A stretch of 64,000 bases of DNA from an uncultured Opitutia bacterium. GTDB taxonomy: Bacteria > Verrucomicrobiota > Verrucomicrobiia > Opitutales > UBA953. Both the position numbers and the translations under genes were made by a program. Below the pieces are notes generated by a model. It ran no database searches. It had not been told where the DNA came from and saw nothing but the letters and a program-made list of their open reading frames with translations. The DNA is taken from positions 62,001 through 126,000 of the forward strand of contig CAMFKE010000009.1 of the NCBI GenBank assembly GCA_945957395.1, written 5' to 3'. Of this stretch, positions 58,908 through 64,000 are shown piece after piece. The stretch's first letter is position 1; each line of letters opens with the position of its first letter.

Positions 58908-58935
58908 CGAGGTGTTTTGGTTGTTGGAGACTCCT

Positions 58936-59244
58936 TTAGACGTTGATGGAGATATCAACGCCGGCCGGGAGGTTGAGCTTCTTCAGCTCGTCGACGGTCT
59001 GAGCGGTGGGCTCGAGAATGTCGATGAGACGCTTGTGGGTGCGGATCTCAAACTGGTCCATGGACTTCTTGTCCACGTGCGGGGAGCGGTTCACGGTGAA
59101 GCGCTCGATGTCGGTGGGAAGGGGCACGGGACCGGAAACGCGGGCGCCGGAGCGCTTGGCGGTTTCGACGATTTCCGAGGCGGACTGGTCGACGATGCGG
59201 TAGTCGAAGCCCTTGAGTTTGATGCGGATCCGGGGACGGGACAT
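58936..59244 (-). CDS. rpsJ: 30S ribosomal protein S10
   Basis: A 102-residue uS10 (NusE). [20 protein letters not shown], then [20 protein letters not shown] and [20 protein letters not shown] are the family blocks. It also binds NusB/NusG in antitermination. It is separated from fusA by a strong hairpin and from rplC by a structured leader. Confidence 0.97.
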   Translation of the reverse strand: MSRPRIRIKLKGFDYRIVDQSASEIVETAKRSGARVSGPVPLPTDIERFTVNRSPHVDKKSMDQFEIRTHKRLIDILEPTAQTVDELKKLNLPAGVDISINV

Positions 59245-59288
59245 GGTGTGAAAGAACGGAAGTGAGTGGAGAAGAGTGGTGTGCTGAT

Positions 59289-59332
59289 GCGAAAGCCAAA
59301 CACGCCGTCAAGGCGCGTTTGGCTTTCGCGTC
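59289..59332. terminator. Long hairpin between fusA and rpsJ
   Basis: An 18-bp stem with one A·C mismatch (59289-59306 with 59312-59329, 5-base loop). On the minus strand no T tract follows; on the plus strand CAATTTTTC follows. It may act as a tailless terminator or RNase III-type processing site between the str and S10 parts, or as a block to antisense transcription. The loop side contains TTGACG, which could be the -35 of an S10 promoter (17 bases to ATCAGC). Confidence 0.5.
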
Positions 59333-59342
59333 AATTTTTCGT

Positions 59343-61493
59343 TTAGGTGCGGGCGGGAGCGCGGGAGGCGGTCTCGACCACTTCCTTGAGCACGGAGGCG
59401 GGAACCTGTTCGAAGTTGGAGGGCTCCATCGTGTAGGAGGCGCGGCCCTTGGAGAGCGAGCGCACGTCGGTGGCGTAGCCGAACATTTCCTTCAGCGGGA
59501 CGTTGGCGTTGATGAAGCACACGCCCTGCTTGGTTTCCATGTTCTGGATCTGGCCGCGACGACGGTTCAAGTCGCCCATGATGTCGCCCTGGTACTCTTC
59601 GGGAGTGACCACTTCGACCTTCATGATGGGCTCGAGCAGAATCGGACGGCACTCCTTCATGGCTTCCTTGAAGGCGAAGATACCCGCCATCTTGAAGGCC
59701 ATTTCGTTGGAGTCCACTTCGTGGAAGGAGCCGAAGACGATGCGCGCCTTGAAGTCGATCACCGGGTAGCCGGCCACCGTGCCGTTGTTACCGGCTTCGA
59801 CGATGCCCGCGATGGTGGGCTTGATGTACTCCTTGGGGATGACGCCGCCGACGATCTCGTCCACGACTTCCACGCCCTTGCCGGGGTTGGGTTCGAGGAT
59901 GATTTCGGCGTGGCCGTACTGGCCGCGGCCGCCGGACTGGCGGACGAACTTGCCGACGCCGCGAGCTTCCTTCGTGATGGACTCACGGTAGGAGATCTGG
60001 GGCTTGCCGGACTTGGCCTCCACCTTGAACTCGCGCTTGAGGCGGTCCACGATGATTTCCAGGTGAAGCTCGCCCATGCCCGAGATGAGGGTCTGGCCGG
60101 TCTCCTGGTTGGTGGAGAGGCGGAAGGTCGGGTCTTCGGCGGCGAGGCGCTGGAGACCAGTGGCCATGCGCTCCTGGTCGCCCTTCGAGGCGGGCTCGAT
60201 GGACATGGAGATCACGGGATCGGGGAAGGACGGCGGCTCGAGGGCGATGTCCTCGGACTCGTCGGTGAGGGTGTCACCGGTGACGATGTCCTTCGGGCCG
60301 ATGAGGGCGCAAATGTCGCCGGAGTAGGCGCACTCGATTTCCTCGCGGTCCATGGCGCGCAGAAGCACGATGCGCGAGATGCGCTCGGTGCGGCGGTTGC
60401 GGGGATTGTAGAGGGCGTCGCCCTTCTTGAGGGTGCCGCGGTACACGCGGTAGAAGACGAGCTGGCCGACATAGGGGTCGGACCACAGCTTGAAGCAAAG
60501 ACCGCAGGTCTTGCCATTGTCGTCAGCGGTGACTTCGGTGGGCTGGTCCTTCTCGCCGCCGATGTAGGCCTTCATGGCCGGCACGTCGATGGGGGAAGGC
60601 AGGAAGTTCACGACGGAGTCGAGAAGCATCTGCACGCCCTTGTTCTTGAAGGCGGAGCCGGGGATCACGCCGATGAAGTTCATCGACAGGGTGGCCTTGC
60701 GGATACCCACGCGGATTTCGTCCACGGAAATCTCTTCGCCACCGAGGTACTTCTCGGCGAGCATGTCATCGAAGTCGCAGAGGGCTTCGATGAGGTTGTC
60801 GCGCCACTTCTTGGCGTCGTCGGCGAGGTCGGCCGGGATGGCGATCTCGTCATACTTCATGCCCTTCGGATCCTTCTCGTCGTACATGTAGGCGACGTTC
60901 TTGATCAGGTCGATGAGGCCCTTGAAGGCTTCGCCCTGACCAATGGGGATGAAGAGCGGGTGCGCGTTGCCCTTCAGCTTGTTGCGGATGTCCGAAACGG
61001 CGTTGAAGAAATTGGCGCCCATGCGGTCCATCTTGTTCACGAAGGCAAGACGGGGCACATGGTACTTGTTCATCTGGCGCCAGACGGTTTCCGACTGGGG
61101 CTGGACGCCGGCGACGGCGCAGAACACGGCGACGGCGCCGTCGAGCACGCGAAGGGAGCGCTCCACCTCGACGGTGAAGTCCACGTGACCGGGCGTGTCG
61201 ATGATGTTGATGCGGTGGTCGATGTTGGCGAAGGGGCCTTCCTTCGTCTTCCAACCGGCGGAAACGGCGGCGGCGGTGATGGTGATGCCACGCTCACGCT
61301 CCTGTTCCATCCAGTCGGTGGTGGCGCCACCTTCGTGCACTTCACCCATCTTGTGCACCACGCCGGTGTAGAAGAGGATGCGTTCGGAAGTGGTGGTCTT
61401 GCCGGCGTCGATGTGCGCGGCGATGCCAATGTTTCGCGTGTACTCGAGGGGGAACTTGCGGTCCTTCGAATTTGCGGCGGAGAGCTGTGCCAT
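59343..61493 (-). CDS. fusA: Elongation factor G
   Basis: A 716-residue translocase GTPase. The P-loop is AHIDAGKTTTSERIL, G2/G3 IINIIDTPGHVDFTVEVERS-like (split here as NIIDTPGHVDFTVEV), G4 NKMDRMG. Domains II-V follow, with ISGMGELHLEIIVDRLKREF in domain III and GQYGHAEIILEP in domain IV. It is the standard single-copy elongation type, based on its place in the str operon. No tuf follows it. Confidence 0.98.
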   Translation of the reverse strand: MAQLSAANSKDRKFPLEYTRNIGIAAHIDAGKTTTSERILFYTGVVHKMGEVHEGGATTDWMEQERERGITITAAAVSAGWKTKEGPFANIDHRINIIDTPGHVDFTVEVERSLRVLDGAVAVFCAVAGVQPQSETVWRQMNKYHVPRLAFVNKMDRMGANFFNAVSDIRNKLKGNAHPLFIPIGQGEAFKGLIDLIKNVAYMYDEKDPKGMKYDEIAIPADLADDAKKWRDNLIEALCDFDDMLAEKYLGGEEISVDEIRVGIRKATLSMNFIGVIPGSAFKNKGVQMLLDSVVNFLPSPIDVPAMKAYIGGEKDQPTEVTADDNGKTCGLCFKLWSDPYVGQLVFYRVYRGTLKKGDALYNPRNRRTERISRIVLLRAMDREEIECAYSGDICALIGPKDIVTGDTLTDESEDIALEPPSFPDPVISMSIEPASKGDQERMATGLQRLAAEDPTFRLSTNQETGQTLISGMGELHLEIIVDRLKREFKVEAKSGKPQISYRESITKEARGVGKFVRQSGGRGQYGHAEIILEPNPGKGVEVVDEIVGGVIPKEYIKPTIAGIVEAGNNGTVAGYPVIDFKARIVFGSFHEVDSNEMAFKMAGIFAFKEAMKECRPILLEPIMKVEVVTPEEYQGDIMGDLNRRRGQIQNMETKQGVCFINANVPLKEMFGYATDVRSLSKGRASYTMEPSNFEQVPASVLKEVVETASRAPART

Positions 61494-61533
61494 GAGCGTG
61501 CTTCTGCTTTTGGGTTCTTACCTAGGGAGGGGC

Positions 61534-62013
61534 TTAGTTGCCCCAGCGCAGATGGGCGAAGGCGCGGTTGGCCTGAGCCATCTTGTGCGTCTCTTCGCGC
61601 TTCTTCACCACGTTGCCGGTGTTGTTGTAGGCGTCGATGATCTCGGAGGCGAGAGCCTCGGTCATCGGCTGACCCTTGCGACCGCGGGCGGAGGCGACGA
61701 GCCAGCGGAAGGCCATCGAGGTCTGACGCTCGTGGGACACTTCCATGGGAACCTGATAGGTGGCGCCACCGACGCGGCGGGACTTCACTTCAATCTTGGG
61801 GCGGCAGTTTTCCAGGGCGCCGAGGAGGAGCTCGACGGGATCGCCCTTTTCCAGCTTCTCGGAGACGCGCTCGATGGCGCCGTAAACGATCGACTCGGCC
61901 ACGGACTTCTTGCCGCGGTTCATGACGACGTTGATGAGCTGGGAAACCAGCGGGGTGCCGTAACGAGCATCCGGCTGGTGGGTGCGCTTGGTGGCGCGGC
62001 GACGACGGGACAT
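61534..62013 (-). CDS. rpsG: 30S ribosomal protein S7
   Basis: A 159-residue uS7, which nucleates assembly of the 30S head. [40 protein letters not shown] and [20 protein letters not shown] are conserved. In E. coli S7 represses the str operon. In the usual rpsL-rpsG-fusA order. Confidence 0.97.
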   Translation of the reverse strand: MSRRRRATKRTHQPDARYGTPLVSQLINVVMNRGKKSVAESIVYGAIERVSEKLEKGDPVELLLGALENCRPKIEVKSRRVGGATYQVPMEVSHERQTSMAFRWLVASARGRKGQPMTEALASEIIDAYNNTGNVVKKREETHKMAQANRAFAHLRWGN

Positions 62014-62040
62014 GTTTTAAAGAAAGAACGAGGTTAAAAC

Positions 62041-62439
62041 TTACTTCTTACCGGCGGGAGCCTTGCCGGCCTTCGGGCGCTTCACGCCGTACTTGGAGCG
62101 GGAACGACGGCGCTTTTCGACGCCGGCGCAGTCGAGGGGACCGCGGACGATGTGGTAACGCACACCGGGAAGGTCCTTCACACGGCCGCCGCGCACGAGC
62201 ACGACGGAGTGTTCCTGGAGCTTGTGGCCTTCGTCAGGGATGTAGGAGATGACTTCCTGGCCGTTGGTGAGGCGCACCTTGGCGCACTTACGCTGGGCGG
62301 AGTTGGGCTTCTTGGGGGTGCGGATCATCACCTGCGTGCAGACGCCACGCTTGAAAGGCGAGTTGTCGAGCGCGGGCGACTTGGACTTGGTCTTGGGCTG
62401 CACCCGGGGCTTCCGGACGAGTTGATTGATGGTGGGCAT
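62041..62439 (-). CDS. rpsL: 30S ribosomal protein S12
   Basis: A 132-residue uS12 at the decoding centre. The [20 protein letters not shown] opening and [20 protein letters not shown] segment are clear; the Lys residues in TPKKPNS are the streptomycin-sensitive type. The invariant [17 protein letters not shown] with the β-methylthiolated-Asp position is present. First gene of the superoperon. Confidence 0.97.
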   Translation of the reverse strand: MPTINQLVRKPRVQPKTKSKSPALDNSPFKRGVCTQVMIRTPKKPNSAQRKCAKVRLTNGQEVISYIPDEGHKLQEHSVVLVRGGRVKDLPGVRYHIVRGPLDCAGVEKRRRSRSKYGVKRPKAGKAPAGKK

Positions 62440-62530
62440 GGGCCTTGAAAACTAGTTGAAGAGGGGGCGGAGTTACCGGCCGGCCCGGTACGCGCAAGTA
62501 AATTTCCCAAAATTTTTTCTCGCCAAAGTT
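62440..62530 (-). promoter_or_regulatory. Promoter region of the ribosomal superoperon
   Basis: Reading the minus strand, an A/T-rich tract (GAGAAAAAATTTTGGGAAATTTA) runs into TTGCGC, followed after 16 bases by TAACTC. This matches the layout of the tuf-type promoters (A/T tract, TTG-containing -35). The spacer includes the hairpin TACCGG-5-TACCGG complement (62474-62490). The -10 is tentative. Confidence 0.4.
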
Positions 62531-62622
62531 ATTCACACCCCGCTCTGGCGTCACTTCGGGCGCCCCGGGAGCGAAGTCCCGGCTCGCGTGCAGCCCTTGC
62601 CGGCGCTTGCCTGTCATGCCCC

Positions 62623-63177
62623 ATGAAGCACTCTCCCGCCAAGTCCGCGCTCGTCATTCTCACCCATGGATTCGAGGAGCTCGAAACCGTGGCGCCGGCG
62701 GACCTTCTGCGCAGAGCGGGGGCCGAAGTCGTCCTCGCCACGACCGATCCCCGGCCGGAGCCCGTTTGCGGTCGGTGCGGCATGAGCCTCCTCCCCGACT
62801 CCACACTGGACGCCGTGGCGGGACGGCATTTCGACATGCTTGTCATACCCGGCGGCCCGGGAGTGAAGCAGCTGCGCCGCGACCCGCGCATCGCCGCCCT
62901 CGCGAAGGAGTTTCTCGCGCGTGGAAAGCCCGTGGCCGCCATCTGCGCCGCACCGCTCGTCCTCGGCGATGCCGGGCTGCTCGCGGGCAGAACCTTCACC
63001 GCCCACTTCTCCGCCCGCGCCGAGCTCCCGGGGGCAGGCGACGAGCCGGTGGTTGTCGACGGCGACATCGTGACCTCCCGCGGCGCGGGAACCGCCCTGC
63101 CCTTCGGACTGGCCCTGGTGCGCATTCTCTTCGGCCCGGATTGCGAGCGGGAGATTCGCGAGCAGATCATGGCCTAG
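62623..63177 (+). CDS. DJ-1/PfpI-family protein
   Basis: A 184-residue protein of the DJ-1/YajL branch. The nucleophile elbow AAICAAPLVLGDAG has Cys108, with Glu18 (THGFEELE) placed as in human DJ-1 (Cys106, Glu18). The PGGPGVKQLR loop is also typical. Family members are implicated in oxidative-stress protection and, in some reports, glyoxalase or deglycase activity; the activity here is not predictable. It is divergent from rpsL and ends at a terminator. Confidence 0.92.
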   Translation: MKHSPAKSALVILTHGFEELETVAPADLLRRAGAEVVLATTDPRPEPVCGRCGMSLLPDSTLDAVAGRHFDMLVIPGGPGVKQLRRDPRIAALAKEFLARGKPVAAICAAPLVLGDAGLLAGRTFTAHFSARAELPGAGDEPVVVDGDIVTSRGAGTALPFGLALVRILFGPDCEREIREQIMA

Positions 63178-63197
63178 GGAACCGCTTAAACGAAAAC

Positions 63198-63232
63198 TGC
63201 GCATCCGGATTCCGGATGCGCAATTTTTCTTT
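63198..63232. terminator. Terminator after the DJ-1 gene
   Basis: A 12-bp near-perfect palindrome TGCGCATCCGGA-T-TCCGGATGCGCA followed on the plus strand by ATTTTTCTTT. It sits between convergent genes, so it may act both ways. Confidence 0.85.
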
Positions 63233-63258
63233 CCCCGACGGGCTTTGGCTTGAGACTC

Positions 63259-64000
63259 TCAGCGGGCCGAGCGGGTCGGCTTCGAATAGACCACCCCGGC
63301 CGCATCCACGAACAGCAGGTCGTTCGTGCGCGAATCACGCCCCACCCAGCGCAGCGAACCCTCGGCGTATACGGTGTCATTCAGGGAGTACACGCGGTCG
63401 TTCAGCGTCAGGCGCAGGGCGGCGATGGCCGTGACCGTGGCGGACTTAAGCCACGCCTCCGTCTCCGGCTTTCGCGACAACGCGACAACCGCCTCGGTGG
63501 CGCTCGGCGTCGCGGGCGCGGCGGCGGCAGAGGGCTCGACCGGCTTCACGGGCGCGGCAGCCTTGACCGGCGCCACGGGTGCCGAAACAACCGGGGCGAC
63601 AGGCTTCTTCGCCACGGGCTCGACCGGTTTGGCGGGCGCCGTGGCCACCGGCTTCGCAGGGGCGGGCGCACCGGTAGAGGATTCACCGAAAAGGAAATAG
63701 GCGACGACCCCGACAACCAGCGCGACCGCCACGCCGCCCACCAGAAGCAGCGGGCGCAGCGACGGCTTCGCCGCGGCGGCCTTGGGCTTCTCAACAGGCT
63801 CGCCCGATTCGGAGGCCGCAGCGGGCGCGGCCATTTTCAACTTCTGCACGGCGGGAACGGCGTCAGACGCGGCCGCCACTGATTCCGGCTGCCGAACCGG
63901 AAGCGAAGTGATCTGAGGAAGCGGCGGAATCGCCGCCGCAGCTGTCGCCACGGGGGAGGGAGACGACTCGTCAGAGGAAACGGCAGCGCCCTTTGCGGAC
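63259..64000 (-). CDS. Ala/Pro-rich single-pass membrane protein (5' end beyond window)
   Basis: The C-terminal 246 codons of a protein open to the window edge, so the true start lies outside or at an undetermined internal site (a GTG at 63951 is possible). A low-complexity Ala/Pro/Ser segment precedes one transmembrane helix (LLLVGGVAVALVVGVVAYFL). A KPV/AP-repeat linker follows, and then a small C-terminal domain (ALRLTLNDRVYSLNDTVYAE, then LRWVGRDSRTNDLLFVDAAG). The layout suggests a membrane-anchored protein with a periplasmic β-domain. Function not recognised. Confidence 0.7.
   Translation of the reverse strand, partial: SAKGAAVSSDESSPSPVATAAAAIPPLPQITSLPVRQPESVAAASDAVPAVQKLKMAAPAAASESGEPVEKPKAAAAKPSLRPLLLVGGVAVALVVGVVAYFLFGESSTGAPAPAKPVATAPAKPVEPVAKKPVAPVVSAPVAPVKAAAPVKPVEPSAAAAPATPSATEAVVALSRKPETEAWLKSATVTAIAALRLTLNDRVYSLNDTVYAEGSLRWVGRDSRTNDLLFVDAAGVVYSKPTRSAR

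Overview
The window is GC-rich bacterial chromosome from a Gram-negative organism. Outer-membrane and export genes (a β-barrel protein, a Wza-type lipoprotein, an HtrA protease, an M48 lipoprotein) show a double membrane. The gene order and the style of the exopolysaccharide module suggest the PVC superphylum, most likely a Verrucomicrobiota (Opitutae-like) lineage. That placement is inference, since no 16S gene is present. Nothing looks like a plasmid, phage or insertion sequence; most of the window is core housekeeping.

Region 1 (1-6500) holds the end of a CinA/PncC gene, a membrane acyltransferase, an RlmD/TrmA-type rRNA methyltransferase, a SpoU-type methyltransferase, an HtrA protease and a proline-rich membrane protein of unknown function. 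Region 2 (6530-20615) is the tRNA-Thr / tuf / tRNA-Trp / secE / nusG / rplK / rplA / rplJ / rplL / rpoB / rpoC block. A short Wzz-like polysaccharide co-polymerase gene is inserted between rplK and rplA. Region 3 (20674-24851) is an exopolysaccharide secretion module: outer-membrane β-barrel, Wza-like lipoprotein, and Wzc-like tyrosine autokinase. The kinase is the full-length relative of the Wzz-like gene.

Region 4 (24859-43344) holds housekeeping genes: tilS overlapping ftsH, a YciH/SUI1 factor, tRNA-Val, ilvN-ilvC, hemC, a LysR regulator, an unrecognised 502-residue protein, sppA, an M48 lipoprotein, a methyltransferase-tmk-holB cluster, a mutarotase-fold protein, guaA and a small zinc-ribbon membrane protein. 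Region 5 (43427-62530) is one minus-strand str-S10-spc-alpha superoperon running from rpsL to rplQ. It lacks tuf, rpmD, rpmJ, infA and adk. A small lipoprotein gene sits between rpsS and rplV, and structured leaders lie before rplC and rplE. Region 6 holds a DJ-1/PfpI gene and the end of an Ala/Pro-rich membrane protein.

The main points of interest are: (a) envelope genes wired into ribosomal operons at two places, one behind a near copy of the tRNA-Thr/tuf promoter; (b) an RNA polymerase β' subunit that has lost all four cysteines of the second zinc site while keeping the first; (c) a multi-stem leader between rpsJ and rplC; (d) long low-complexity N-terminal extensions on S11 and S5; (e) terminator hairpins ending a few bases before start codons. 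Most translation starts lack a recognisable Shine-Dalgarno sequence and sit behind A/C-rich leaders.
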